Made by a program: the position numbers and the translations under genes. This document shows positions 52,900 to 62,141 of a stretch of DNA of 64,000 nucleotides, piece by piece. This DNA is from Acidobacteriota bacterium (lineage in GTDB: Bacteria; Acidobacteriota; Terriglobia; Terriglobales; Acidobacteriaceae): assembly GCA_018268755.1 (NCBI GenBank), contig JAFDVW010000013.1, positions 62,001-126,000 on the forward strand, read 5' to 3'. Numbering within the stretch: position 1 is the first letter of the stretch; every line of letters begins with the position of its first letter. The notes under the pieces were generated by a model, which saw nothing but the letters and a program-made list of their open reading frames with translations, did not search any database and had not been told where the DNA came from.

Positions 52900-55128
52900 G
52901 TGGAGCACGCAGAGGATTCACAGAAGCAGCATTTATTCCTCGGTACCGTATCCTTCACGGTCTGCTTCGCGGCCTGGGGCCTGATCAGTGCCTTCGCCCC
53001 GCATTTTCGCCAACTATTTCACCTCTCCGCTACACAGACGGCCTTTCTGGTCGCGGTCCCTGTCCTGCTGGGTTCTTTGGCTCGTATTCCCATGGGGATG
53101 CTGACGGACCGCTTTGGCGCCCGCGCCGTTTTCACAGTCCTGCTGTTCTTCGTTGCTGTACCGGTGGCCTTGGTTCCGGTTACCACCGGCTACAGGAATT
53201 TACTCGTTGCGGCCTTCCTCCTAGGAATGGCAGGTTCTTCATTCGCGGTGGGTGTTGGTTACGTCTCCCGCTGGTTTTCGCTAGAGAGCCAGGGTAGCGC
53301 GCTCGGGGTGTACGGTTTGGGAAACATCGGACAATCGGCCGCGGTGTTTCTGGGGCCGGTTGTTGCGGCTGCGTACGGATTCCGCTCCGTGTATTGGGGG
53401 ATGTCAGTGGTCCTGCTGGTCTGGGCAGGTGTTTTTGTCGCCTTTGCTCGGAACGCTCCCCAGACGGTGCGTCCCAAGAGTGTTTCCGAGATGCTCGGCG
53501 TACTCGGACGCGAGCCTCTGGCGTGGGCGCTGGCGGCCTTCTATTTTCTGACCTTTGGCGGATTCGTTGCTTTCTCGATTTATCTACCCACATTGTTGCG
53601 TGATCAATTCAACCTCAAGCCAGCCGACGCCGGCTTCCGGACCGCCGGATTCGTAGTGCTCGCCACCCTCTGCCGCCCTCTTGGCGGTTGGCTCTCGGAC
53701 CGGATCGGCGGATCGCGAGTTCTTTCGTGGATTCTGCCGGCTGTGGCCGCCTTCGCACTGTTGCTGGGCGTGCCCTCCATGCTGCCCTTTACGGTTGGGG
53801 CACTGGGGTGTGCCGCTCTGCTCGGCATCGGCAACGGCGCTGTTTTTCAGCTGGTGCCCAGATATTTCCCGACCCAGAGGGCCACGGTCACTGGGCTGGT
53901 GGGCGCGATGGGCGGCATGGGCGGCTTCTTCCCTCCTTTGCTTCTAGGTATGTTCCGTGACCGGGTGGGAGTGGTTTGGCCTGGATTCCTGCTGCTCTCG
54001 GTCGTTGCCTGTCTTCTCTGGTGGATGAATGGTCGCGTCTTTTTGCCGCAGGAAGAAGCGCTCTCCGCCAAACTTCCTGTTGAGTTAACGCGAACCGCGG
54101 ACGGGATTCGTGCCGGAGCGTTTGCGACGCTGTGGACAGGAGTATTGATTGCCGCCATCGTGCTCGGGTCGCGCAATCTACAGAACTTTGACCCCGCGCT
54201 GGTGATTTACACTTTCGCTATCATTTTCGCGACCTGGGGCGTGATTTATCACTACACGGTTTGGATTCGAAAACCTCCGACCTACGTGTACTGGGAACGT
54301 GGGTGGCAACTCGTCCGGGAGCGTGGGGTCGTCCGTAGTTTGGGCCGTGTGGTGGAATCGGCGGCAACGCATCTCGTTGCCCAGACGTTCATCGCGAAAC
54401 GTTCGCGAATGCGTTGGGCCATGCATCAGCTGATTTTCTGGGGATGTTTGTTGGCCGTGGCGATCACATTCCCTCTAGTGTTTGGATGGATTCATTTCAC
54501 CAGCGCCCCTGACGATCAGATGACGTACGTCACTCATCTGTTCGGGTATCCCGCGTTCAGCTTTCGTCTGCACACATTCACTGCGTTGGTGCTGTTTCAT
54601 GGCTTGGACATAGCAGCATTCCTAGTGTTGGGCGGCATCGGCCTGTCGTTGTGGCGCCGCATGCGCGACGAAGGTGCACGCGCAGTGCAGACACTTGCCA
54701 TGGACTTCTGGCCGCTGATCCTGCTGTTTGCAGTATCGATTACCGGGTTGGCGTTGACGGTTTCGCAAGTCTGGCTGGGCGGTAGTTTCTATGATTTCAT
54801 CGCTATCCTGCATGCCATCACGGTGATTGCCGCTCTGCTCTATCTGCCGTTTGGAAAGTTTTTCCATATCTTTCAGCGGCCGGCACAATTGGGCGTGAAA
54901 CTGTATCAGCAGGCAGGGGCGGAGGGCGAAGGCGCAATCTGCGCGCGTTGCGGGGAGCGCTATGCTTCCCGCATGCACATCGATGACCTCGAACGTGTTC
55001 TGCCGCAGGTGGGTTTCAACTATTCAATGTCGGGACCAGTAAGCAACTGGCAGGAGCTTTGCCCCGCCTGCAAACGAAAATCAATTTCCCTCGCGCAAAT
55101 GAGATTAAAAGAGGAAGAGAATGGCTAA
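52900..55128 (+). CDS. NarK-type nitrate transporter fused to NarI-like cytochrome b
   Basis: A 742-residue fusion. Residues about 1-390 are a twelve-helix MFS nitrate/nitrite transporter (FLVAVPVLLGSLARIPMG in helix 2, GLVGAMGGMGGFFPP in the second half). After a linker with two helices, residues about 505-665 form a four-helix cytochrome b module: His558 and His567 in one helix and His638 and His656 in the last, the latter pair 18 apart as in NarI. The C-terminus carries CARC (681-684) and CPAC (721-724), a likely metal-binding ribbon on the cytoplasmic side. It could oxidise quinol and pass electrons to the nitrate reductase encoded next, while importing nitrate. GTG at 52900 starts it; it overlaps the next gene by eight bases. 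Confidence 0.88.
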   Translation: MEHAEDSQKQHLFLGTVSFTVCFAAWGLISAFAPHFRQLFHLSATQTAFLVAVPVLLGSLARIPMGMLTDRFGARAVFTVLLFFVAVPVALVPVTTGYRNLLVAAFLLGMAGSSFAVGVGYVSRWFSLESQGSALGVYGLGNIGQSAAVFLGPVVAAAYGFRSVYWGMSVVLLVWAGVFVAFARNAPQTVRPKSVSEMLGVLGREPLAWALAAFYFLTFGGFVAFSIYLPTLLRDQFNLKPADAGFRTAGFVVLATLCRPLGGWLSDRIGGSRVLSWILPAVAAFALLLGVPSMLPFTVGALGCAALLGIGNGAVFQLVPRYFPTQRATVTGLVGAMGGMGGFFPPLLLGMFRDRVGVVWPGFLLLSVVACLLWWMNGRVFLPQEEALSAKLPVELTRTADGIRAGAFATLWTGVLIAAIVLGSRNLQNFDPALVIYTFAIIFATWGVIYHYTVWIRKPPTYVYWERGWQLVRERGVVRSLGRVVESAATHLVAQTFIAKRSRMRWAMHQLIFWGCLLAVAITFPLVFGWIHFTSAPDDQMTYVTHLFGYPAFSFRLHTFTALVLFHGLDIAAFLVLGGIGLSLWRRMRDEGARAVQTLAMDFWPLILLFAVSITGLALTVSQVWLGGSFYDFIAILHAITVIAALLYLPFGKFFHIFQRPAQLGVKLYQQAGAEGEGAICARCGERYASRMHIDDLERVLPQVGFNYSMSGPVSNWQELCPACKRKSISLAQMRLKEEENG

Positions 55129-57358
55129 GGCTCCAGTCTCCGAAGAGACGCTGAAAAAACAGTTCGGGCCGCACCTCAACTACGTTCCGCCCGGCGGGTG
55201 GAAGGATGAATCGATCCATCCGGCAGAGAAACTGGTAAAGACCCACTGTTGCTTCTGCGGACAGCAGTGCGGAATCCAATTGAAAGTCCGGGAGAATCGC
55301 GTCATCGGGTTCGAACCGTGGGAGGAGTTTCCATTTAACCGCGGCATGCTCTGCCCAAAGGGAGTGAAGCGTTATCTTCAGGGCAACCACCCCGATCGTC
55401 TGCTTTCGCCTTTGATGCGCAGCGAACAGGGTTTTCGTCGCGCGACTTGGGATGAGGCTCTCGACTTCACGGTAAGCCGGATACGCGAAATTCAGGAGAA
55501 GTATGGCAAAGACGCCATCGCGATCTACGGTGGCGCGTCGCTCTCAACGGAGAAATCCTATCTCATGGGAAAGTTCGCCCGCGTGGCGCTGGGCACTCGT
55601 CACATCGACTACAACGGGCGGCTCTGCATGGTTTCAGCCGGGACGGCATACAAACTCGCTTTCGGCGTAGACCGCAGCACAATTCCGTGGAGTGAGATCC
55701 CCAAAGCGGAAGTATTGTTCGTGATTGGTGCGAACATCGGCGACTGTGCCCCGATCACCACCGACTACATCTGGCGCTGCCGGGATAACGGTGGACGGCT
55801 TATTGTCGCCGATCCGCGTATGACCCCTATCACGCGGAATGCGGATCTCTATCTTCCGCTGCGTCCGGGAACCGATCTCGCACTACTCATGGGAATGCTG
55901 CACGTGATCCTGCGTGACGGTTTGGAGGATCGCGAATTCATCGCGAGATTCACCACCGGTTTTGAAGCGGTGGCGGAGTCTGCGAAACAGTGGAATCTAC
56001 AGAAGGCAGCCGAAATGACCGGTGTGCCGCCTGAAGCCATTGAGAAGGCGGCGCGTTGGGTTGGCAAATCCAAGCGGGTCATCCTGATGCACGCCCGAGG
56101 ATTGGAACACCAGTCCAAAGGGGTGGAGAACTGCCTGGCCGTGGTCAATATTGCCCTGGCTACCGGCAACATCGGACGCGAGGGTGCCGGTCCCACCATG
56201 ATCACTGGCCAAGGCAACGGCCAGGGCGGACGCGAGCACGGACAGAAGTGCGACCAGCTTCCTGGCCAGCGCTCGCTCACAGACCCCGCGGCACGTGAGT
56301 ATATCGCGGGAGTCTGGGGCATCCACCCGGAAGAACTGCCCCAGCCGGGCTACACTGCCGAAGAAATCATGGAGGCGATTCATCGCGGCGAGATCAAGGG
56401 ACTGCTTTCCACGTGCTTCAACCCGCTAGTCTCACTTCCCGACGCGAACTTCACACGTGAGGCTCTATCGAAGCTGGAATTCTTCGGCGTGATCGACTTC
56501 TTCCTCTCTGAAACCGCGCATCACGCCGATGTAGTTCTGTCCGGAAGCCTGCACGAAGAAGAAGACGGGCTCGGCTGTAGTGCCGAAGGGCGCGTGATTC
56601 ATTGGAAGAAAAGCATTGATCCCCCCGGTGAGGCGCGGCCAGACTCCGACATCATCATCGACTTGGCTCATCGGCTGGGACGCGGCCAGTACTTCCCGTT
56701 CAAGAGCCCTGCCGATATTCTCGAAGAGCTTCGAATCGCCTCGCGGGGTGGAATAGCCGACTACTACGGGATTACGTATGAAAGGGTGGATAAAGAAATG
56801 GGCATTTTTTGGCCCTGCCCATCACTCGACCACCCGGGAACGCCGCGTCTGTTCGTGGACAGAAAATTCTATACCCACGATGGCAAGGCACACTTCAATG
56901 TGACGGAATGGCGGCCAAGTGGCGACCCGATCAGCGACGAATATCCGTTGTTTCTAACTACAGGCCGTGTAGTGAGCCAATATTTGTCTGGGACACAGAC
57001 CAGGCGCATCGGCGCGTTGATCGACCAGTATCCAGAGCCACGGGCGGAAATTCATCCTCGGCTGGCGGAAAAGCAAGGAATCAAAGACGGCGACTGGGTG
57101 ACAGTAACCACCCGCCGCGACGATCTGACAATCCAAGCCATGGTGGTGAAGACCATTCGCCCCGACACAGTCTTCATTCCCTATCACTGGGCTGGGACCC
57201 GGAGTGCCAACCGCCTCACCCACCGGACGCTGGACCCGCGCAGCAAGATTCCTGAATTCAAGGTGTCTGCCTGTCGGATTGCTAAGGCCAGTGGTCCCGA
57301 TGCATCTCCGGATGATCGTGACCCGCATGTGAACGGTGCTTCGCGGGGAGGCGCCTAG
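55121..57358 (+). CDS. nitrate reductase catalytic subunit, NasC/NapA type
   Basis: A 745-residue molybdopterin oxidoreductase. The [4Fe-4S] ligands are C43-x2-C46-x3-C50-x27-C78, and the Mo ligand is Cys169 in [10 protein letters not shown], the Nap/Nas pattern rather than the Asp of Nar[17 protein letters not shown] and [15 protein letters not shown] match the MGD-binding regions, and [21 protein letters not shown] the C-terminal domain. No Tat signal is present, so it should work in the cytoplasm. The Nas-type single-subunit enzymes are assimilatory, but here it is in an operon with membrane and Fe-S subunits, suggesting a respiratory or quinol-linked version. Formate dehydrogenase is a less likely alternative. 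Confidence 0.88.
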   Translation: MAKAPVSEETLKKQFGPHLNYVPPGGWKDESIHPAEKLVKTHCCFCGQQCGIQLKVRENRVIGFEPWEEFPFNRGMLCPKGVKRYLQGNHPDRLLSPLMRSEQGFRRATWDEALDFTVSRIREIQEKYGKDAIAIYGGASLSTEKSYLMGKFARVALGTRHIDYNGRLCMVSAGTAYKLAFGVDRSTIPWSEIPKAEVLFVIGANIGDCAPITTDYIWRCRDNGGRLIVADPRMTPITRNADLYLPLRPGTDLALLMGMLHVILRDGLEDREFIARFTTGFEAVAESAKQWNLQKAAEMTGVPPEAIEKAARWVGKSKRVILMHARGLEHQSKGVENCLAVVNIALATGNIGREGAGPTMITGQGNGQGGREHGQKCDQLPGQRSLTDPAAREYIAGVWGIHPEELPQPGYTAEEIMEAIHRGEIKGLLSTCFNPLVSLPDANFTREALSKLEFFGVIDFFLSETAHHADVVLSGSLHEEEDGLGCSAEGRVIHWKKSIDPPGEARPDSDIIIDLAHRLGRGQYFPFKSPADILEELRIASRGGIADYYGITYERVDKEMGIFWPCPSLDHPGTPRLFVDRKFYTHDGKAHFNVTEWRPSGDPISDEYPLFLTTGRVVSQYLSGTQTRRIGALIDQYPEPRAEIHPRLAEKQGIKDGDWVTVTTRRDDLTIQAMVVKTIRPDTVFIPYHWAGTRSANRLTHRTLDPRSKIPEFKVSACRIAKASGPDASPDDRDPHVNGASRGGA

Positions 57359-57933
57359 TGTTCGGGTACGAGTTCTATGTCGATCCCTCGCGTTGCATCG
57401 GCTGCCGCTCCTGCTTGCAGGCTTGCGAGGAATGCGAGACCCACCGCGGAAAGTCGATGATCAATTTCGACTTCATCGAACGGCGCGAGAACATCAGCTC
57501 CGCAGCCTATGTGTGCTGGCACTGCGACGAACCGACGTGCGCCCAGGTCTGTCCCGCCGATGCCATCAAGAAAGGCGAGGACGGGATCGTTCATTCCTCG
57601 CTCAAGCCCCGTTGTATTGCGTGCAACAACTGTGTCCTGGCCTGCCCATTCGGCATACCGAAGATGATGGAAGCCGAACAGCAGATGATGAAGTGTGACA
57701 TGTGCTACGACCGCACCTCCGTTGGTAAGCGACCGATGTGCGCAACCGTCTGCCCCAGCCAGGCGCTGGCTTACGTGCGGCCGGAGGAGATCGCGAAGCG
57801 GCGCGAACGGCCGACGAACGTGTTCTACTTCGGTGGCCAAAAGATCACCACCAAGGTCTACATGATGGCGCCCGCGGAGCGCGAGGCTATCACTCTGGAC
57901 GTGGTCGACTACATGTGGAAGGAGGAACCATGA
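57358..57933 (+). CDS. four-cluster ferredoxin-type electron-transfer subunit
   Basis: A 191-residue NrfC/DmsB-like protein with four cysteine groups: [44 protein letters not shown] and CDMCYDR with [10 protein letters not shown], giving four [4Fe-4S] clusters. It has no signal peptide and should sit in the cytoplasm between the membrane cytochrome and the molybdenum subunit. GTG at 57358 overlaps the stop of the catalytic-subunit gene by one base. The C-terminal part ([20 protein letters not shown]) resembles NrfC-type tails. Confidence 0.92.
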   Translation: MFGYEFYVDPSRCIGCRSCLQACEECETHRGKSMINFDFIERRENISSAAYVCWHCDEPTCAQVCPADAIKKGEDGIVHSSLKPRCIACNNCVLACPFGIPKMMEAEQQMMKCDMCYDRTSVGKRPMCATVCPSQALAYVRPEEIAKRRERPTNVFYFGGQKITTKVYMMAPAEREAITLDVVDYMWKEEP

Positions 57934-58433
57934 GATGGTTCGGACGAGCCAGTAGCGAACCGCTTTGGAAGGAAGAGTTCTCGGTCCGCACCGCAGACGA
58001 ACGCTACGTGACCCGCCGACAGCTCACCAAGTTTCTGGTTCTGACCAGCTTGGGGATGTTCGTGGGTAACGTTTGGATCTTCATCCGCTCGCTGTTCTAC
58101 CGGGCTCCCGCATACCCTCGTCAGACCGTCGCCAAGCTGGGAGAGATCGCGGTCGGCCAAGTCAAGCTATTCACGTACCCCGCCCCGGATGACCACTGCA
58201 TTCTGGTCCGCACAGGCGAGAACCAGTATGTGAGCTACAGCCAGAAGTGCACACACTTGTCGTGTGCGGTTTATTATTCGCAGTCCAACGACCGGTTGGA
58301 GTGCCCCTGCCACCAGGGCTTTTTCTCGATCAAGGACGGGTCGGTCTTGCAAGGGCCTCCATCCCGTCCGCTGCCGCGGGTGATCCTTGAAGCCGATGGA
58401 GAGTACCTGGTCGCAACCGAGGTCAAGGCCTGA
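57930..58433 (+). CDS. membrane-anchored Rieske [2Fe-2S] protein
   Basis: A 167-residue protein. A twin-arginine-like [11 protein letters not shown] (residues 28-38) leads into one transmembrane helix, then a Rieske domain with C107-x-H109 in CTHLSC and C125-x2-H128 in CPCHQG. Cys112 and Cys127 are placed to form the disulfide seen in cytochrome bc1/b6f Rieske proteins, so a high potential and quinol oxidation are likely. The Tat-like signal would put the cluster on the outer side of the membrane. The ATG at 57930 overlaps the stop of the preceding gene. Haloarchaeal nar operons also encode a Rieske protein with a cytochrome b. Confidence 0.9.
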   Translation: MRWFGRASSEPLWKEEFSVRTADERYVTRRQLTKFLVLTSLGMFVGNVWIFIRSLFYRAPAYPRQTVAKLGEIAVGQVKLFTYPAPDDHCILVRTGENQYVSYSQKCTHLSCAVYYSQSNDRLECPCHQGFFSIKDGSVLQGPPSRPLPRVILEADGEYLVATEVKA

Positions 58434-58435
58434 TC

Positions 58436-58693
58436 ATGCCAGCGCCAACGCAACTGCCTCCACCGACTCGGGGACTCACAGCCATCGCCGGTGCCATGTC
58501 ACTGATCGCGGTGCTCCTGATCGTCCAGGTCTGGTTGCTGAGTGCGGCCCTCGAGTCCTTCCTCGCGGGGCATCGCGAAAGCGCACTACCCGCCGCGGTT
58601 TTCTCCGGCGTAATGTTTCTGATCTGCTTAGGGCTGTATGTCTTCGTCGATCGCGTGGACCAGGAAGTCCGCAGACCTGACCGCGATCGGTAG
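58436..58693 (+). CDS. small two-helix membrane protein (DUF6755-like)
   Basis: An 85-residue protein with two hydrophobic helices (about residues 14-38 and 52-72), short polar ends and a charged C-terminus DRVDQEVRRPDRDR. It resembles what I remember as DUF6755, found in acidobacterial and related genomes. It starts two bases after the Rieske stop codon and is the last gene of the cluster, so a structural role in the membrane part of the nitrate reductase is plausible. No catalytic residues are evident. Confidence 0.72.
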   Translation: MPAPTQLPPPTRGLTAIAGAMSLIAVLLIVQVWLLSAALESFLAGHRESALPAAVFSGVMFLICLGLYVFVDRVDQEVRRPDRDR

Positions 58694-58826
58694 ATGAGTC
58701 CATCCGCATTCCGCGCCGTTTCCTGCTACCGATGGCCCATTTGGATGGTGCCCCGAATGCTCCTCCGCTCCGGATGGGTGCATCGTATTGGCATCGGGCG
58801 CCTTCCCTATACAAGGCCTGCGCAAC

Positions 58827-59750
58827 CTAGGCTGCCTTCATGCTGAGTTTGACATCGAACAACTCGCGGCGGGCCGTATCACAGATAGCCACGACGGCCG
58901 GGTGCATCAGCTTTCGTTCCGCCGAAATCGCGAAGAAGCGGCTGTGCACCTCCTCGGTACGTCCCACCCGGCGCAGACTGTCCTGCTGCTTTAATTGCTT
59001 TTCGAAGACGGAAGGCACAGGGAAAATACCGCTTCCGGCTTGTCCGAAGGCACGGAGCAGGGCATAGTCCTCAAACTCCCCGACGATATCCGGGCGGATG
59101 TTATGGGTTTCAAACCACTGGTCGAGGCTTCGCCGCAGGTCCGTGTTGTCGGTGGGCAAGAGCATCGGCATGCGATCCAGACATTTCGGAAACCGCCCCT
59201 TGCATTTGTTAGCCAGCTTGGGCATGGCGACAAAAGTTACTGCGCTTTCCCCGAGGAGATGGTTGAAAGCCCGAATCTTGAGGTTAGGGTTGATGGGCGA
59301 GTCGGACAAAACCACGTCGAGTTCGAGCGTCGCCAGGCGCGCGATCAGTTGATCGGACGTCGCTTCCCGGCACACCACTCGAACCGGCTCCCGCAGGTGC
59401 AGGGCCGGTTCAATCAGCCATTGCGCAATCAACTTTGGCAGGGCATCGACTACACCGATATCGACTCGCATCGGCCGACCGGTGGGGCGATTGCGCACTG
59501 TGTCCAGCAGTTCGCGGCCCAGGGCGAAAATGTCCTCCGCATAACTGAAGACCGTGCGGCCCATTTCTGTCAGCACCAGGTTTCGTCCCGAACGCCGGAG
59601 CAACTTCTCGCCAAAGTTTTCTTCGAGGCTGCGCAACTGCGCACTGATCGCCGGGGAAGAGATTCGCAATTTCTGGCTGGCCTTGCTGATGCTGCCTTCG
59701 CGAACGACGGTCCAGAAATAAAGCAAATGATGGTAGTTCATCCATTCCAT
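58827..59750 (-). CDS. LysR-family regulator (NhaR-like)
   Basis: The 307-residue protein has an N-terminal winged helix (MNYHHLLYFWTVVREGSISKASQKLRISSPAISAQLRSLEENFGEKLLRRSGRNLVLTEMG, cut here by natural motif breaks) and a substrate-binding domain. The N-terminal NYHHLYYFW-type start is that of NhaR-like regulators of Na+/H+ antiporters, but related proteins regulate other genes. It is convergent with the nitrate-reductase cluster and could regulate it or the gene at 60028. GAGG lies before the ATG at 59750. Confidence 0.9.
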   Translation of the reverse strand: MEWMNYHHLLYFWTVVREGSISKASQKLRISSPAISAQLRSLEENFGEKLLRRSGRNLVLTEMGRTVFSYAEDIFALGRELLDTVRNRPTGRPMRVDIGVVDALPKLIAQWLIEPALHLREPVRVVCREATSDQLIARLATLELDVVLSDSPINPNLKIRAFNHLLGESAVTFVAMPKLANKCKGRFPKCLDRMPMLLPTDNTDLRRSLDQWFETHNIRPDIVGEFEDYALLRAFGQAGSGIFPVPSVFEKQLKQQDSLRRVGRTEEVHSRFFAISAERKLMHPAVVAICDTARRELFDVKLSMKAA

Positions 59751-60027
59751 AGCCCTGACCTCGCTTAATCATAACCTAACAATCCATGAACAATTATCAA
59801 CTTTTGTTTAGTCTCGGTTCATCGTACGGTATTGCTAGGACGACGTGATCACGAAGGGCCGAGGCTTGGAAGAGAGGATGTAGCCTCGGTCCCTCGGGAG
59901 AAAACCGGGCCGCGCTTCGAAGCGGCCCGGCCGTCCTCATTCACTTTGGGCAAAGTGTTGCGCGTCATCGGCAGTAAGGCAGTCCTGATGACGCGTCTTG
60001 CCAAGCCAGACACGAGAGGACGGGAGA

Positions 60028-60519
60028 ATGTCAGACGCTCGCAGCAGTTTCACGAAGAATGCTCTTCGAGAGTCGTCCGAACCGGCCCGCGGCGCGGTAG
60101 AAGCACATGTTGGCCAGGGGACGGTGTTTGTGCGGCCCGCCGAATTTGTGGAACCGCCGTACTCGATGCGGCTGGCGACCGAGTTCCATGGCACGTGGCT
60201 GGTCATCACCAATGCGGTGGCCGGAGGAGTCGAGCAGGAATTCATGGACTCAGGTCGCTCGTTGTCTGCGGGCGTTGCCATGGAAGCGAGCGCATTCGGG
60301 TGCGACAGCAAGGTTCTGGACCGGGCAGTCCGTCGGCTTCTGGAAACTGCTGCCGCCAGGTCCTTCGATTCTGTCGAGATCACGGAACTGAGGCGGCACC
60401 AGGACTCGGGGCTGGACTATGTCACGATTCTTGCAGTGGGCCGGACGGTTTTACGCGAGCCGCCGTCGGAGCCTGTCGACCGACGTGTCAGTTCGGCCGT
60501 CTGGCAGCTGGAGGGATGA
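60028..60519 (+). CDS. hypothetical protein
   Basis: A 163-residue soluble protein of mixed alpha-beta character (VEPPYSMRLATEFHGTWLVITNAV near residue 45, RAVRRLLETAAARSFDSVEITEL near residue 95). No family recognised and no catalytic motif seen. GAGAGGA before the ATG at 60028 and a sensible composition support it as a gene. It is followed by an Rnk-like gene 43 bases downstream. Its function is unknown. Confidence 0.6.
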   Translation: MSDARSSFTKNALRESSEPARGAVEAHVGQGTVFVRPAEFVEPPYSMRLATEFHGTWLVITNAVAGGVEQEFMDSGRSLSAGVAMEASAFGCDSKVLDRAVRRLLETAAARSFDSVEITELRRHQDSGLDYVTILAVGRTVLREPPSEPVDRRVSSAVWQLEG

Positions 60520-60562
60520 GCGAGTCGGGAGAACTGGAGAAGGAATGGCAAAGGAGATGGTC

Positions 60563-61072
60563 ATGAAACAACACAATATTTTCATTACTGAACCCGACAT
60601 GGAAAAGCTGCGGCGGCTACTCGATTTCGTGAAGAATTCAGCCAGCAAAGACCGGGAGCACCTGGCGATGCTGGAAGAGGAACTCGATCGGGCGCGCGTC
60701 GTGTCAGCGGGACGTGTCCCGGCTAATGTGGTCACGATGAACTCGCGAGTCCGCATGACTGACCTCGACACAGGTAAGGAGATGACTCATACCCTCGTTT
60801 TCCCGCGGGACGCAGACTTTTCTCAGGGCAAGATCTCGGTGCTCGCTCCGATCGGCACCGCGATCCTGGGGTATCGAGCCGGCGACGTGGTCGAGTGGAA
60901 CGTGCCTGGCGGCAAGCGGAAGCTGCGCGTGGAGGAGATTCTGCATCAGCCCGAGGCGGCCGAGCGCGCCGCCCGGGCATTTGCCACCGTTGCTAACCGC
61001 GATGCGGAAATGGGTGTGGGTTCTCGGTTCGCACGCCAACTGCGACCGCGTCGCGCTTATCGTTTCGCCTGA
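60563..61072 (+). CDS. Rnk/GreA-family transcription-associated protein
   Basis: A 169-residue protein with a short coiled-coil N-terminal segment (DMEKLRRLLDFVKNSASKDREHLAMLEEELDRA) and a GreA/GreB-type C-terminal domain (VVTMNSRVRMTDLDTGKEMTHTLVFPRDADFSQGKISVLAPIGTAILGYRAGDVVEWNVPGGKRKLRVEEI, shortened here to its signature ends). This is the layout of Rnk, a regulator of nucleoside diphosphate kinase that binds RNA polymerase. AAAGGAG seven bases before the ATG at 60563 is the best start; an earlier ATG at 60545 is possible. Confidence 0.87.
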   Translation: MKQHNIFITEPDMEKLRRLLDFVKNSASKDREHLAMLEEELDRARVVSAGRVPANVVTMNSRVRMTDLDTGKEMTHTLVFPRDADFSQGKISVLAPIGTAILGYRAGDVVEWNVPGGKRKLRVEEILHQPEAAERAARAFATVANRDAEMGVGSRFARQLRPRRAYRFA

Positions 61073-61300
61073 ACAATGTTTGGACTTAGACTCGCTACGT
61101 TGGAGCCAGCGGCGTGATCTCGGTGTCGGACCGGCGTCAGTCTGAAGCCCGAACGCGTCGCTGCGGAACATCCAACTTCCAGCGGATTCGAAGAGAACTG
61201 CACTCAAGACGTTGAAGAACAGGGAGACCACGGCATTCGGTCTCCCCTGAAATTGCTCATGAACCCAGCCGAAGAGGACCGGTTCTTCGTGTCTTTATCC

Positions 61301-61492
61301 CTAAGCGGCAACCGCCTCTCGTTTGCCGCTCGTTACCTCGGACTCGGCTCGCAGCCAGTCGTTCATGTCGTGTCCATCGGTTCGTCCGCGCTCTTCGTAC
61401 AATTCATAAGCACGAGTACGGATCTGTTGTTCGAGTTCGGGCGAGTTCTGCTCCACCATGCTCGAGCTATCTTGCTTAGGAATGAGTTTCAT
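61301..61492 (-). CDS. small DUF2934 protein
   Basis: A 63-residue protein with RTRAYELYEERGRTDGHDMNDWLRAESEV, the DUF2934 consensus also seen at the N-terminus of the Hsp20 fusion at 48186-48713. The function is unknown. AAAGGAGG eight bases before the ATG at 61492 is a strong start. An inverted repeat lies 70 bases upstream. It stands alone between rnk and a universal stress gene on the same strand. Confidence 0.85.
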   Translation of the reverse strand: MKLIPKQDSSSMVEQNSPELEQQIRTRAYELYEERGRTDGHDMNDWLRAESEVTSGKREAVAA

Positions 61493-61561
61493 AGGGGATC
61501 CTCCTTTTAAGACCCAAATGATGCGCGTTTTAGTTTGTTCTTCAGTGGAAGAACGGAATGG

Positions 61562-61586
61562 GGATCACCCAATACTTGCGTGATCC
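61562..61586 (-). promoter_or_regulatory. inverted repeat GGATCAC-N11-GTGATCC
   Basis: GGATCAC at 61562-61568 and GTGATCC at 61580-61586 form a seven-base perfect inverted repeat with an 11-base gap, 70 bases upstream of the DUF2934 start. The half-site TGATC resembles the FNR-type boxes but the spacing is different. It is a candidate operator. Confidence 0.35.
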
Positions 61587-61669
61587 ATCGCGGTCCTATG
61601 ATCGCTCTCGCTCAGACGTGGGGCAGGACCTAGACCCACTGCGCCTGAATTTTGAATGACACTTCCCGG

Positions 61670-62125
61670 CTAGGTCCCCTCCTCCTGAGGGTTCCGTATG
61701 GTAAGCACCGGGCACTTGGCGAGGCGCACCACCTTCTCGGCGACCGATCCAAACATGAACCGCCGCCAACCGGTCGTTCCATGGGTGGCAATCACGATCA
61801 GATCTGCTTTCTCGATCTCGGCGATGCGCACGATCTCGTCGGCGACATCGCCGTGACCCACCATGGTCCGGGCAGTCGCGCCTTTCGTCTCTTCCTTGAC
61901 CAACTGCGCCAGCTTCTCGTCGGCGTCCTGGTGTAGCAGCCTCTCGTACTCCGGAACCTTGAGGACATAGTTGGGATCATTCGGGAGCGCAGGAAGGACC
62001 GGCACTACATGCACCAGCAAGAGCCCAGCGCCCACTTGTGAGGCAAGCTCGCGGGCGATCTTAAGCGCTTCCTGCGAAGGTTCACTGAAATCGGTAGGAC
62101 ACAGCACGGTCTTGACCGGGAACAT
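61670..62125 (-). CDS. universal stress protein (UspA family)
   Basis: A 151-residue single-domain UspA protein. FPVKTVLCPTDFSEPSQEALKIA opens it and the ATP-binding loop is GTTGWRRFMFGSVAEKVVRLAKCPVLTIR, matching G-x2-G-x9-G-S, so ATP binding is likely. AGGAAGAGG before the ATG at 62125 supports the start. It is next to the HPF gene (16 bases apart), the pair probably serving dormancy or stress survival. Confidence 0.92.
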   Translation of the reverse strand: MFPVKTVLCPTDFSEPSQEALKIARELASQVGAGLLLVHVVPVLPALPNDPNYVLKVPEYERLLHQDADEKLAQLVKEETKGATARTMVGHGDVADEIVRIAEIEKADLIVIATHGTTGWRRFMFGSVAEKVVRLAKCPVLTIRNPQEEGT

Positions 62126-62141
62126 TCGATTCCTCTTCCTT

